A program made the translations under genes and the position numbers. From Caldifarciminota bacterium (GTDB lineage: Bacteria; Hydrothermota; Tepidihabitantia; SM23-42), in contig CP070686.1 in the NCBI GenBank assembly GCA_020353055.1, positions 1,522,992 through 1,568,797 of the forward strand: a stretch of DNA of 45,806 nt, read 5' to 3'. Under the pieces are notes generated by a model. The model made no database searches, had not been told where the DNA came from, and was given only the letters and a program-made list of their open reading frames with translations. Positions 1-7,928 of the stretch are shown piece after piece. How positions within the stretch are numbered: the stretch's first letter is position 1; each line of letters starts with the position of its first letter.

Positions 1-59
1 GCATACAGACCACTGAACAACGAAGCAGCTACTGCTATAGCAAAGAGCTTCTTCATCAT
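1..59 (-). CDS. Exported protein, N-terminal fragment (runs off left edge)
   Basis: Only the first 19 full codons are inside the window. They read MMKKLFAIAVAASLFSGLY followed by a partial Ala codon, a textbook Sec signal peptide with a basic N-terminus and a hydrophobic core. An AAAAAGGAGGT ribosome binding site sits directly before the ATG, and a strong promoter lies at 80-107. The mature protein is outside the window, so no function can be given. Confidence 0.8.
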   Translation of the reverse strand, partial: MMKKLFAIAVAASLFSGLY

Positions 60-79
60 ACCTCCTTTTTCATTATGGC

Positions 80-107
80 ATTATACCAACTATTTATCGT
101 TTGTCAA
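80..107 (-). promoter_or_regulatory. Sigma70-type promoter for the exported protein at 59
   Basis: Reading the minus strand, the -35 box TTGACA is at 107-102 and the -10 box TATAAT at 85-80, with a 16-bp spacer. Transcription would start near 73, giving a short leader that carries the AAGGAGG site before the ATG at 59. Confidence 0.85.
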
Positions 108-214
108 GGGCTTTGTGATACTGCCAATTCGCTCATTTGACAACGGAAATGACAGAACCAAGCGCCCCCCGAAATCATAAAATCCTTTCCTACTACAATC
201 CCAACTAAGTATTC

Positions 215-1378
215 CTAATTTCTACCTTCAATTTCCGAAAGGATAAAACCGGATGACACAGGATTGGTTATACTAATGAGTTGAAGTACCCATCTCTGCC
301 TGATTCTACGCGCAACGACAAGCTTTGAACCATCATCGGAAATTCTCGGGTTCCAATCTGCCCATTCATTATTAGTGAGACGCGCGAGCTGTCTGTGCTT
401 GATGTTGTAACTGTATATCTCCCACTCACCGTCCTTTTGCGATTTAAAAAAAAGATTCTCCTGAACAAGCGTCGGATCATTGTCGTCGGCGGCACTCGAA
501 AATAGCAGTTCCACGCCTCCCCCATCCCTTCGCATCACATAGATATCTTCACTACCGTCTCTCTTTGAAGAAAAAACAATCGATTGACCGTTAGCTGTGT
601 ATTTTGGGAATCCATCCCAGTAATTATTGTCGGTAAGTCGCGCGAGCTTTCCGCTATTGATATTGATCACATAAATCTCCCATTTATAAGGGTCGTCCAT
701 ATTGGACACAAAAATTAAATCTTTCCCGTCCGGAGCAAAATCAGGGGCGAAATCCTGTGCCGAATTTTGAGTTAATTGACGCACTTCTTCTGTACCGATA
801 TCATACAGATAAAGATCCTCGTCACCGTCGCGATCTGACACAAAAACAATGGAATTGCCGTCTGGTGAAAAGACCGGATCGGTGTTCATTCCTCCAGTCA
901 CCACTCTCCTCACATTACTTCCGTCCAGACTGGTTAAATATATATCTGCTCGGTCGCGCCGGGACGCAGCGATGGCGATCAAATCACCACCCGGACTGAA
1001 TGCTCCTTTGAACTGATTCATCCCCTTCATCTCAATAACACTCGCAGGATATGGCTCGACACCCAGCAGCGTTGCCATTATCATCCTCAGTTCATTATCC
1101 TCCTTCAAATCCGAACCCAATTCGGCGATCTTCGAATAATGCGCCAATGATTTTTCGGTTGAATCGAGCGCAGCATAGGTCAGACATAGATAGTAGTGAA
1201 CATCAGGATTCTGAGCATCTTTCTCGAATGCAGCATGCAACGATTTGAGTGCTATATCATAAGATCCCTTGCCGAAAGCATCCTTACCACGGTCAAGATC
1301 ACTCTTTCTTGTGCAAGTAACGAAAAAGAAAAACCACACCGCGAAAAACATAACGAACAAGCAACGTTTTCTATTCAT
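215..1378 (-). CDS. TPR plus TolB-like beta-propeller (PD40) protein, probable lipoprotein
   Basis: After a signal sequence ending in a lipobox-like FVTC, residues about 25-110 look like tetratricopeptide repeats (KGSYDIALKSLHAAFEKD). The rest is a run of PD40/WD40-like blades of the TolB type, with motifs such as FSPDGNSIVFVSDRDG and YTANGQSIVFSSKRDG. Such proteins are periplasmic or outer-membrane-attached scaffolds; the partner is unknown. I chose the ATG at 1378: AGAGGG lies seven bases before it and the signal peptide starts there, whereas the upstream ATG at 1396 has no good binding site. The start overlaps the 3' end of pdxA, so the two are probably co-translated. No TolA, TolQ, TolR or Pal gene is nearby, so this is not a classical tol operon. 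Confidence 0.8.
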   Translation of the reverse strand: MNRKRCLFVMFFAVWFFFFVTCTRKSDLDRGKDAFGKGSYDIALKSLHAAFEKDAQNPDVHYYLCLTYAALDSTEKSLAHYSKIAELGSDLKEDNELRMIMATLLGVEPYPASVIEMKGMNQFKGAFSPGGDLIAIAASRRDRADIYLTSLDGSNVRRVVTGGMNTDPVFSPDGNSIVFVSDRDGDEDLYLYDIGTEEVRQLTQNSAQDFAPDFAPDGKDLIFVSNMDDPYKWEIYVININSGKLARLTDNNYWDGFPKYTANGQSIVFSSKRDGSEDIYVMRRDGGGVELLFSSAADDNDPTLVQENLFFKSQKDGEWEIYSYNIKHRQLARLTNNEWADWNPRISDDGSKLVVARRIRQRWVLQLISITNPVSSGFILSEIEGRN

Positions 1379-2303
1379 GCTCAACCCTCTCTTCATATTT
1401 CTTCATACTGGAATAAATCCTTCTCCCCGCCGTGAAAGCCGCCATATAACCAGTAATATCTGCACAACCTTTACCAGCAATATCCAAGGCCGATCCATAG
1501 AGGGGCGAAAGCCTGACAACCGGTAAACCGAGAGTGAAATTCAAACCATCTTTCTTGGACTTAAGATAAACCATCGCCTGGTCATGATAGATTGCCATAA
1601 AACCATCAAACCTGCGGCTAAATAAAGTATCACCGGGGAAGGGACCGCTAACCCTGACACCCTTTCTACGTGCATTCACAATGCCTTTTCTGATCTCCTC
1701 ATCTTCCCCCAGACTGAATTCAAAAGCATGAGGGTTCACTGCGGAAACGCCAATCTCCGGATTTTCAATGCCAAAATAGCGCTCAAGTCCTTTCCGGAAA
1801 AAGCATATACGTTCGGTGATCGAACCGGCATCAAGTTGCTTGAAGACACGTCTCAAAGGAACGTGGATCGTAAATAACATGATCCTCTTTTTTCGCCATA
1901 AGCCAACCATCGCATAATCCTTGACACCAAAAAAATCGGCGAAATACTCAGTATGCCCGATAAATCCTGGCAGGATTCTGCGCATGCTGTGTTTCACAAT
2001 GGGCGCCGTGATTATGATCTCTGCGCCGGACTTCAATGCTCCATTAATTGAATGCAGGGCAGCATGAGCCGTTGTGGTTGTTGATATGCCGTACTTGAAT
2101 TTGATATTGCCGCTGACGTCAATAATGTGTGATTTAATCGAATCATATTGACTTGACAACCGCAAATCACGGGCGGTTTTGCTCAACACTTCCCGGTTGC
2201 CGAAGATCGAATAGTCATCCAAGCGTCTGATTCTAGGAATTGCACGTAAGACCAATTCCGGGCCGATACCAGATGGGTCCCCTATCGTAATTCCGACTCT
2301 CAT
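1371..2303 (-). CDS. pdxA: 4-hydroxythreonine-4-phosphate dehydrogenase family (PdxA or PdxA-like)
   Basis: PdxA oxidises 4-phosphooxy-threonine in the DXP-dependent vitamin B6 pathway. The 310-residue protein has the family landmarks: GDPSGIGPE at the N-terminus, TAPIVK, GHTEYF (His117), the three expected metal-binding histidines in IHVPL (His146), NPHA (His191) and YHDQ (His239), then GPFPGDTLF and LGLPVVR. The segment that usually reads TS-x-DHGTA reads LSPLYGSA here, and NPHAGEGG reads NPHAFEFS. It could therefore be a PdxA2-type enzyme acting on a related phospho-threonate. No pdxJ is in the window. It lies downstream of the S4 gene and overlaps the next gene, consistent with one operon. 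Confidence 0.85.
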   Translation of the reverse strand: MRVGITIGDPSGIGPELVLRAIPRIRRLDDYSIFGNREVLSKTARDLRLSSQYDSIKSHIIDVSGNIKFKYGISTTTTAHAALHSINGALKSGAEIIITAPIVKHSMRRILPGFIGHTEYFADFFGVKDYAMVGLWRKKRIMLFTIHVPLRRVFKQLDAGSITERICFFRKGLERYFGIENPEIGVSAVNPHAFEFSLGEDEEIRKGIVNARRKGVRVSGPFPGDTLFSRRFDGFMAIYHDQAMVYLKSKKDGLNFTLGLPVVRLSPLYGSALDIAGKGCADITGYMAAFTAGRRIYSSMKKYEERVEHE

Positions 2304-2306
2304 AGA

Positions 2307-2369
2307 CTATAAGATATCAATGATCCGCTTTTGAGCAACATCCGAGCCTGGATTGCCTTGTTGACACAC
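2307..2369 (-). other. Micro-ORF or relic of a glycosyltransferase C-terminus between the S4 gene and pdxA
   Basis: A 20-codon frame starts with GTG one base after the S4 stop codon and ends with TAG three bases before the pdxA ATG. Its peptide ends GNPGSDVAQKRIIDIL, which resembles the C-terminal tail of LpxB/MurG-like glycosyltransferases. It may be a gene remnant or a coupling micro-ORF. The evidence is only this short resemblance and the tight spacing. Confidence 0.25.
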
Positions 2370-2370
2370 G

Positions 2371-2625
2371 CTATGAATGGTTATCTATCTCCGCGTAATA
2401 CAAACCACCTTCACTTTTCTTCACATTACCCTCCGGAATCATCAATACCCTATACTGCTTCATTCCCTTCATGGTTTCTATCTCAATGATGTCGCCGACA
2501 GACACGTGTTTTGAGGCTTTTGTGTATTTGCCATTCAGCTTGACAAAGTTCTTATCACAGAGTTCCTTCGCGACCTGCCGCTGTTTCAGAAGCAGCGTTT
2601 TTCGCAAGAACTGATCGATACGCAC
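2371..2625 (-). CDS. S4-domain RNA-binding protein, RqcP/Hsp15-like
   Basis: A small basic protein of 84 residues that is almost entirely one S4 domain: MRIDQFLRKTLLLKQRQ, then KLNGKYTKASKHVSVGD. Its size and opening match RqcP (YabO), which helps ribosome-associated quality control and binds 23S rRNA on the 50S subunit; Hsp15 is the Gram-negative relative. I chose the GTG at 2625 because it gives the family's usual opening, MR(I/L)D-x-FL, and because the -10 box ends five bases upstream, which rules out the TTG at 2631. The mRNA is therefore predicted to be leaderless. It heads the S4-pdxA-TolB-like operon. Confidence 0.75.
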   Translation of the reverse strand: MRIDQFLRKTLLLKQRQVAKELCDKNFVKLNGKYTKASKHVSVGDIIEIETMKGMKQYRVLMIPEGNVKKSEGGLYYAEIDNHS

Positions 2626-2630
2626 GTCCA

Positions 2631-2658
2631 ATTATAAAAATATAGGCCTCAAAGTCAA
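2631..2658 (-). promoter_or_regulatory. Promoter of the S4-pdxA operon (leaderless)
   Basis: On the minus strand, -35 TTGACT is at 2658-2653 and -10 TATAAT at 2636-2631, spacer 16 bp. Only five bases separate the -10 box from the GTG at 2625. It is back-to-back with the promoter at 2673-2700. Confidence 0.8.
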
Positions 2659-2672
2659 CAATATATAGGGGG

Positions 2673-2700
2673 TTGACAAATCCAATATATTGACTATAAT
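2673..2700 (+). promoter_or_regulatory. Consensus promoter of the sugar-phosphate transferase gene
   Basis: Perfect TTGACA at 2673-2678 and perfect TATAAT at 2695-2700 with a 16-bp spacer. The predicted start of transcription is near 2707, which leaves a leader of about 72 nt. Confidence 0.9.
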
Positions 2701-2710
2701 TAAGTACTCA

Positions 2711-2778
2711 AAAAGGAGGTCTATAGCGACATCTTAGATGTGGGTCAAAGGAGGCCTTAAAGACACCTTAGATGTTAG
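2711..2778 (+). repeat. Imperfect tandem repeat in the mRNA leader, each unit with a GGAGG core
   Basis: Two units, 2711-2742 and 2747-2778, share AAAGGAGG and CTTAGATGT at the same spacing. Each unit puts a Shine-Dalgarno core 17-18 nt before an ATG (2738 and 2772). The ATG of the real gene (2779) is 24 nt after the second core. The ATG at 2738 opens a 22-codon frame that overlaps the gene start in another frame, and the ATG at 2772 opens a 7-codon frame. Confidence 0.6.
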
Positions 2779-4083
2779 ATGTCCCGAAAAACTGAGCTAC
2801 TCATAACGGTTGGTGGTGATGCACTCCTGCTTTCAGCAGCTTTTTTTATCAGCTGGAAGTCGTCGGACATAAGTTATTCCATATTAAGCGCACGCTCGAT
2901 TACGGCAAATTGCATCATTCTGCTCTATTGGCTTTTTATATTCCAATCCGCCAATCTCTATCTGACACGTGCAAAAATCCAATTAATGACCGAATTATCC
3001 AGGATGTTTCAAACCATTGTAATTGGCCTCATAGTAATAATAGCAACTGCGCTCATCATTGAAATCGATTTTATAAGAGTAAGGGGATTCGGACCGGCTT
3101 ATGCCATAGCACTTTCCTCTTTGCTAATCTGGCGTTTCTTCTGGCGCGGGCTGGTCGGTGAATATGTCTCACCCCGGCGTGGTAAAGTCATCATATTTCA
3201 CAACGGCGATGTAACGCAGGAACCAAGTCAGTTCAACGTAGTTCAAAGGGTAAGTCTCAGTAAATATCGCCAGGCACGTGAGCAGCTCTTAAGGAACAAC
3301 GATATCGATGGAATACTCATAGACAGCAACGGCATACATAAAGAAGAAGTATTGAAAGTAATCTCTAATTTTGCTGAAACTAAGTATGAGATATACGTTT
3401 CTCCGAAACTATACCCAATCATCTATCATTATTCTCTGGTTGAAAAAATTGACAATTCTCCTTTCCTGAAAATCGTATTTCATCCGCTATCGCGCTGGGA
3501 TAGATTTCTTAAGAGACTGATCGACATCGCAATTTCGTTAATATCTTTAGCAGTCTTGTCTCCGGTGCTCGCGCTAATATCCATACTCATTAAACTGGAA
3601 ACACCCGGACCCATATTCCACATACAAAGAAGGGTCGGATTACGCGGGAAAAGGTTCTCTCTTTTTAAATTTCGTTCAATGGTCAGCGATGCTGAAAAAC
3701 ACACTGGTCCAGTCTGGGCTGAAAAGAACGACAAACGAATAACCAGAATAGGAAACATAATTCGCCCTTATCGTTTGGATGAACTACCGCAGATCATAAA
3801 TGTATTAAAAGGTGAGATGAGTTTTGTAGGACCTCGGCCCGAAAGACCCGCCTTTGTCGACCATTTCAGAAGAACCATCCCTTTCTACGGACTTAGGCTC
3901 ACAGTTCATCCCGGGATCACAGGATGGGCGCAAGTTAAACAAGCCTACGATCAATCATTCGATGATGTAAGAAAGAAGTTACAATTTGACCTCGAATACA
4001 TCAACAATATATCAATTCAACTCGATATGAAAATCTTTCTGAAAACGGTGCTGACCGTAATGAAGAGAGAAGGCGCCCATTAG
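2779..4083 (+). CDS. Polyprenyl-phosphate sugar-1-phosphate transferase (exopolysaccharide/O-antigen initiation)
   Basis: This enzyme moves a sugar-1-phosphate from a UDP-sugar to undecaprenyl phosphate, the first membrane step of polysaccharide synthesis. Residues 1-130 hold about four membrane helices, followed by a soluble Rossmann-like middle part. From about residue 237 comes the bacterial sugar transferase domain: a membrane-associated helix, then KFRSM, DELPQ, VGPRPE and PGITGWAQV, all in the usual order. The length (434 aa) is typical of the WbaP/CpsE class. An in-frame stop directly before the ATG at 2779 fixes the start, although the nearest strong ribosome binding site is unusually far away. 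The epimerase at 7897-8817 could feed the same pathway. Confidence 0.9.
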   Translation: MSRKTELLITVGGDALLLSAAFFISWKSSDISYSILSARSITANCIILLYWLFIFQSANLYLTRAKIQLMTELSRMFQTIVIGLIVIIATALIIEIDFIRVRGFGPAYAIALSSLLIWRFFWRGLVGEYVSPRRGKVIIFHNGDVTQEPSQFNVVQRVSLSKYRQAREQLLRNNDIDGILIDSNGIHKEEVLKVISNFAETKYEIYVSPKLYPIIYHYSLVEKIDNSPFLKIVFHPLSRWDRFLKRLIDIAISLISLAVLSPVLALISILIKLETPGPIFHIQRRVGLRGKRFSLFKFRSMVSDAEKHTGPVWAEKNDKRITRIGNIIRPYRLDELPQIINVLKGEMSFVGPRPERPAFVDHFRRTIPFYGLRLTVHPGITGWAQVKQAYDQSFDDVRKKLQFDLEYINNISIQLDMKIFLKTVLTVMKREGAH

Positions 4084-4140
4084 CGAAACGATACAATTTC
4101 AAAGCATGCAACTCTATACATCACTGATAAAAATTGGGTC

Positions 4141-4168
4141 TTGACAAATTTCGAATAATGTATAGACT
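4141..4168 (+). promoter_or_regulatory. Probable promoter of the outer-membrane protein gene (leaderless)
   Basis: TTGACA at 4141-4146 and a weaker -10 box TAGACT at 4163-4168, spacer 16 bp. Seven bases then lead to the ATG at 4176. Confidence 0.55.
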
Positions 4169-4175
4169 TAAGTAT

Positions 4176-5150
4176 ATGAAATATGTTATCTCTCTGTTAC
4201 TTATACTGACTTTTCTGTCGGCAAACGGTCTTGAGGACTATCTTGCGGACAGGATAGAGAACATAAATGAGGATCTGCTCCAGTCTTATATACAGCCTCT
4301 CGTGAACGCTTTTGGCACCGGCATTTCAACGGGTTTGTTCTACTCAGCCTATAGCCATGAATTTCTTGGCCTAGACGTCGGTTTGCGGGTGATGTCCATC
4401 CGCATACCCGAAGCCTCAAAATACTTCGATGGTATAGCAATTGCTTGCTCACTCGCATTGGACTCACTTGTTTACTATGAGATACCACTGGAAAGCCTGA
4501 GCACGGTATTCGGTCCAGAGCAAGAATTAAACCTGCCGATCTCTGGAAACTCTATCGGAATTCCAACAAACATTCCCACGGGTTTTGACATTTCAAGCGC
4601 ACCGCTTTTGGTGCCGCAGGTAAACATCGGGCTCCTGTTTGGTGCTGAGCTGGCGATTCGATATGTGCCGTTTAATTTTGAGGGATCAAGGATGAACTTC
4701 TTTGGCGTCGGGATTAAGCAAGAGCTGAACAAATTTCCATTGTTCAAGCCGATCGGTTTGCCGGTTGCTGTAGCTATAGGCGCTGCCTATCAGCGATTCA
4801 ACATCCAAAATCGAGATAAACAGGCCATTGCCAACACAAGCACGTGGAATCTGCAAGCGCTCGCGTCAAAACGCATCGGTCCGTTAGAACCAATAATAGG
4901 TATTGGTATAGAAAATACGCGCGCCTATTTCAACTACACATTCGAGTACGAAATACCGGATACGGTGAATAACCTTCCAACCGAGCTCATTACCGTAGAG
5001 CAAGTAATTACTCTAAATCTTGAGAGTCAAAGCCGGTACCGGCGCATCATAGGCTGCACGCTGTATTTGGGACATCTATACATCCATTATGATTACAACT
5101 TCACGCCCTATTCAACACATAATGCAATAGTCGGCTTCAGTTTTCGATAA
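4176..5150 (+). CDS. Predicted outer-membrane beta-barrel protein (DUF6588-like)
   Basis: The protein starts with a clear signal peptide (MKYVISLLLILTFLSANG) and continues with alternating glycine- and aromatic-rich segments (NIGLLFGAELAIRYVPF, FFGVGIKQELNKF, YRRIIGCTLYLGHLYIHYDY), ending in GFSFR. A C-terminal aromatic two residues before the end is common in outer-membrane barrels. The overall pattern resembles DUF6588 proteins of Bacteroidetes and related phyla, whose role is unknown. I chose the ATG at 4176 because earlier in-frame ATGs would place a promoter inside the gene and would lengthen the N-terminus before the signal peptide. Confidence 0.6.
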   Translation: MKYVISLLLILTFLSANGLEDYLADRIENINEDLLQSYIQPLVNAFGTGISTGLFYSAYSHEFLGLDVGLRVMSIRIPEASKYFDGIAIACSLALDSLVYYEIPLESLSTVFGPEQELNLPISGNSIGIPTNIPTGFDISSAPLLVPQVNIGLLFGAELAIRYVPFNFEGSRMNFFGVGIKQELNKFPLFKPIGLPVAVAIGAAYQRFNIQNRDKQAIANTSTWNLQALASKRIGPLEPIIGIGIENTRAYFNYTFEYEIPDTVNNLPTELITVEQVITLNLESQSRYRRIIGCTLYLGHLYIHYDYNFTPYSTHNAIVGFSFR

Positions 5151-5208
5151 TACCCGATTTTTCCATCTTCTTCGGTACTGCGGTAAGAAAATCCTCTATA
5201 ACTATCGG

Positions 5209-7041
5209 TTAACGTAGCAGGATCAGACCTAATTCAAAAAGGACCATTAGCATAGCGAGCAGCAAGAAGAAGCTTGATAGATCACTGCCGGTAAGGTCTC
5301 TCTCAGGATCAATCTGCCGTACATTCAGAATCTTCATTCGCTCTGCACCAAGCAGCTGTAGATTACCCTCCTCGGGCCGAACGTTTACGCATAAGGTCTC
5401 GCCGTCAACTCTGTGATATCCCGGCATCATGAAATAATCCTCACTATTCAACATATCACCGGCAGGAGTACTTACCCGATTGAAAGGGGCAACGCTCTCT
5501 CCAACATAATATTCCAAGCGCGTAGATTCTGCCGCAAAATTCACCAGAAGCCGTAAGAGCACGGGCACAAAAGAATTCTTATATATAAAATTAGTACGCT
5601 GTGGAAGCAGCCGGCCGGTAATGACGGCTATGTTCGCGTGAATTACGAAGCAGGGGTCACCGTTCGAGAAGCGTGCCAGCACATCCCCCTGTGCATCTAC
5701 CTTTAGATAACTGTAAAACTGAACATTCTTTAAAGCCCCGGTGGCTTCATATATTTTAAATATCCGATGGCTGTTATCTATCCACTCGACCACAACGTAT
5801 CCTCTCGGCATTACTTTCTCTCGGACACGACAGGCAGCCGACAGTAATTTGCCTAGATTATCTCCCACTTCATCATCCAAAACCACAATTAGTCCGGTAC
5901 CTGGTCTGGAAAGGTAGTCAACAATTCTGAGCCGCTCGCTTTCAGAGATTTCCTTCAATCCTGCTAGTATTACAACATCTTGTTGTCTTAAATCGATATT
6001 GCCGATCTTATCGGCAGCCTGAATCTCAAACGGCGCAGTTGACTCGGATTCTACTCTGAGCGCGTTCAGTACGTAAGGACTATCACCGATTATAAGCACT
6101 TGCATGATCCTGGGGAGTTGCTTTCGGAAATAGTACGCATTGTCCGGCAATAGGCTGTCGTCAAAGATTTCAACTTTGCCGCTGCTAAATTCAACGGGCA
6201 AGTCAAAATCAAAACTCCCTGCTGCACCGGGTTGAAGTGCACATTCTTGCTCGACATAGTATTCCCCACTGCTGACACCTAACTTGCCAGACCATACACG
6301 TGGTGAGTAACTGTTCACGTGAACCTGTATGGCATATTTCTGCAAAGGAACAGCAGCTGGATCCTTCAATACAACGTGCGAAATGCCGACATTGGTACCA
6401 GCGGATACCGGCGCCCAGAAGAAACTACTCTGCCTTGTTATTTCTGCAGGGAAATCTCTGAAATTCTCCGCCTGACCGTCGCCCGCATAGACATATTCAA
6501 TAGGATGTTCTGCTTCCTTGTCTGACATTCCTGCCAAAGCCCTCCGGATACTGCCACCGGTGTAAGCGATCCTTATTTTCTCTAACTCATGTAGAACTGA
6601 TTTACTCTTCATCCAGAAAACTTCTCTTTCCCCTCCCTCTTCGCATAACGGCATAATACAGAACTCTGCATTCGGCGAGTAGTGCGAAATGACCTGGCGG
6701 CAGAGGCTCTTCATCTTCTCAAAGTTGTCTCCATATGCCATGCTGTAGGAATTGTCGACGATCAAACATACGGAAGCAAGTCTGCCTGAACCAGGTAACG
6801 CACTCTTCAGATGAGGGCGCGCAAGGCTGACGAACAAAAACAGTATAAACAGACAGCGCGCCAGAAGAATCAACCACTCACGTAGTCTTAACCAACCGAA
6901 CCTACGTGCATCCGTGCTCTTCAAAAATTGAAGAGAAGAAAAAGGGATTCTTTTGAGCCGTTTCCTAAACCACAGATGAATGAGTATCGGTACTACTGCA
7001 AGTGTGGCACCAAACAAAAACAACGGGTTAAGGAAGGTCAT
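5209..7041 (-). CDS. BatA-domain vWA membrane protein
   Basis: The N-terminus has the aerotolerance-regulator (BatA, PF07584-type) hairpin: FLNPLFLFGATLAVVPILIHL, then RIPFSSLQFL and a second helix near residues 57-80. A von Willebrand A domain follows, with the metal-site motif DNSYS around residue 95. The middle part (VLIIGDSPYVLNALR, VILAGLKEISESER) looks like the glutamine-amidotransferase-fold module often found in these large BatA proteins. A last helix closes the C-terminus. Such proteins sit in the inner membrane and work with DUF58 and MoxR proteins, possibly as chaperones for periplasmic or redox proteins. Its start overlaps the DUF58 stop by four bases (ATGA), so the two are co-translated. 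No MoxR ATPase gene is present nearby. Confidence 0.85.
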   Translation of the reverse strand: MTFLNPLFLFGATLAVVPILIHLWFRKRLKRIPFSSLQFLKSTDARRFGWLRLREWLILLARCLFILFLFVSLARPHLKSALPGSGRLASVCLIVDNSYSMAYGDNFEKMKSLCRQVISHYSPNAEFCIMPLCEEGGEREVFWMKSKSVLHELEKIRIAYTGGSIRRALAGMSDKEAEHPIEYVYAGDGQAENFRDFPAEITRQSSFFWAPVSAGTNVGISHVVLKDPAAVPLQKYAIQVHVNSYSPRVWSGKLGVSSGEYYVEQECALQPGAAGSFDFDLPVEFSSGKVEIFDDSLLPDNAYYFRKQLPRIMQVLIIGDSPYVLNALRVESESTAPFEIQAADKIGNIDLRQQDVVILAGLKEISESERLRIVDYLSRPGTGLIVVLDDEVGDNLGKLLSAACRVREKVMPRGYVVVEWIDNSHRIFKIYEATGALKNVQFYSYLKVDAQGDVLARFSNGDPCFVIHANIAVITGRLLPQRTNFIYKNSFVPVLLRLLVNFAAESTRLEYYVGESVAPFNRVSTPAGDMLNSEDYFMMPGYHRVDGETLCVNVRPEEGNLQLLGAERMKILNVRQIDPERDLTGSDLSSFFLLLAMLMVLFELGLILLR

Positions 7042-7928
7042 AACAAACGGGCTCTTTTTTGCAGATATGCAAATAGTGCTTTGTCATAGGGTGTCGCAGT
7101 ATACAATACCGTATGATCGATATGGGACTCAAGTAGATTTCGATGGATGAGTTCAAGGAATTCCCCGAATCTCTTCTGGTAGCGAACACGCATTAACCCT
7201 GGTGTAACAACCATTTCTGAATTACTCTCAAGATCTGTAAAGATCGCCGATTCCTCAAACGGAAAATTAACCTCGTCGTTATCGAGGATTTGGAATACTA
7301 TTACTTCATGTTTCCGGTAGCGAAAAGAACGTAAAGCCTTCAGCACGTCATCAGGGACATCCAGCATATCCGATAGCACGATCACCAACCCGCGTCTTTT
7401 TATCTTATGAGCGAGCTGGAAAAGAACATCATGTAGGTTCGTCTCCCCGCCAGCATTCGCATGTTCGATCGCCTGCAATATCATCATCAAATTTGTGCGG
7501 CGCGCCGAAGGTGGAATAATCTTCTCGATTCTTCTATCGAACGTCGCAATGCCAACACTATCCTTTTGCCTGACAAGCATATAAGCAAGACTGGCTGCGA
7601 GGTATTTTGCATACTCGAGTTTGCTGATCTTCTTTCCGTAGGCCATGGAGCCGCTCTTGTCGAGAAGAATATATGCCCGGAGGTTTGTCTCTTCTTGATA
7701 TTCCTTTATGTAGAAACGATCGCTGCGGCCATAGACCTTCCAGTCAACCCTTTTCAATTCATCGCCCGGCATGTACTGGCGGTAGTCAGCGAACTCCTGC
7801 GAGAAACCTTTGAGCGGGCTCGAATGCAATCCGCTCAAAAAACCCTCAACTACCAAACGGGCTTTTATATCCAATCGCGAGAGTCGAGCTACTACTTCAG
7901 GATTGAGATATTTCTTTGAAGTACTCAA
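7038..7928 (-). CDS. DUF58 domain protein with vWA-like metal site
   Basis: A cytosolic protein of 296 residues with the DUF58 signature (FADYRQYMPGDELKRVDWKVYGRSDRFYIKEYQEE) split by a few family residues, followed by a vWA core with the metal-ion motif DKSGS near residue 92. DUF58 proteins normally pair with a MoxR AAA+ ATPase and a BatA protein; here only BatA follows. The start codon is a TTG at 7928 without a clear ribosome binding site, and it lies inside the 3' end of the epimerase gene (32-bp overlap). Translation is probably coupled. The domain starts close to the N-terminus, so little or nothing can be trimmed. Confidence 0.85.
   Translation of the reverse strand: MSTSKKYLNPEVVARLSRLDIKARLVVEGFLSGLHSSPLKGFSQEFADYRQYMPGDELKRVDWKVYGRSDRFYIKEYQEETNLRAYILLDKSGSMAYGKKISKLEYAKYLAASLAYMLVRQKDSVGIATFDRRIEKIIPPSARRTNLMMILQAIEHANAGGETNLHDVLFQLAHKIKRRGLVIVLSDMLDVPDDVLKALRSFRYRKHEVIVFQILDNDEVNFPFEESAIFTDLESNSEMVVTPGLMRVRYQKRFGEFLELIHRNLLESHIDHTVLYTATPYDKALFAYLQKRARLL

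Noticed and set aside
215-1378. Canonical TolB of a Tol-Pal system
   Set aside because: It has a TPR domain in front and no tol or pal neighbours.
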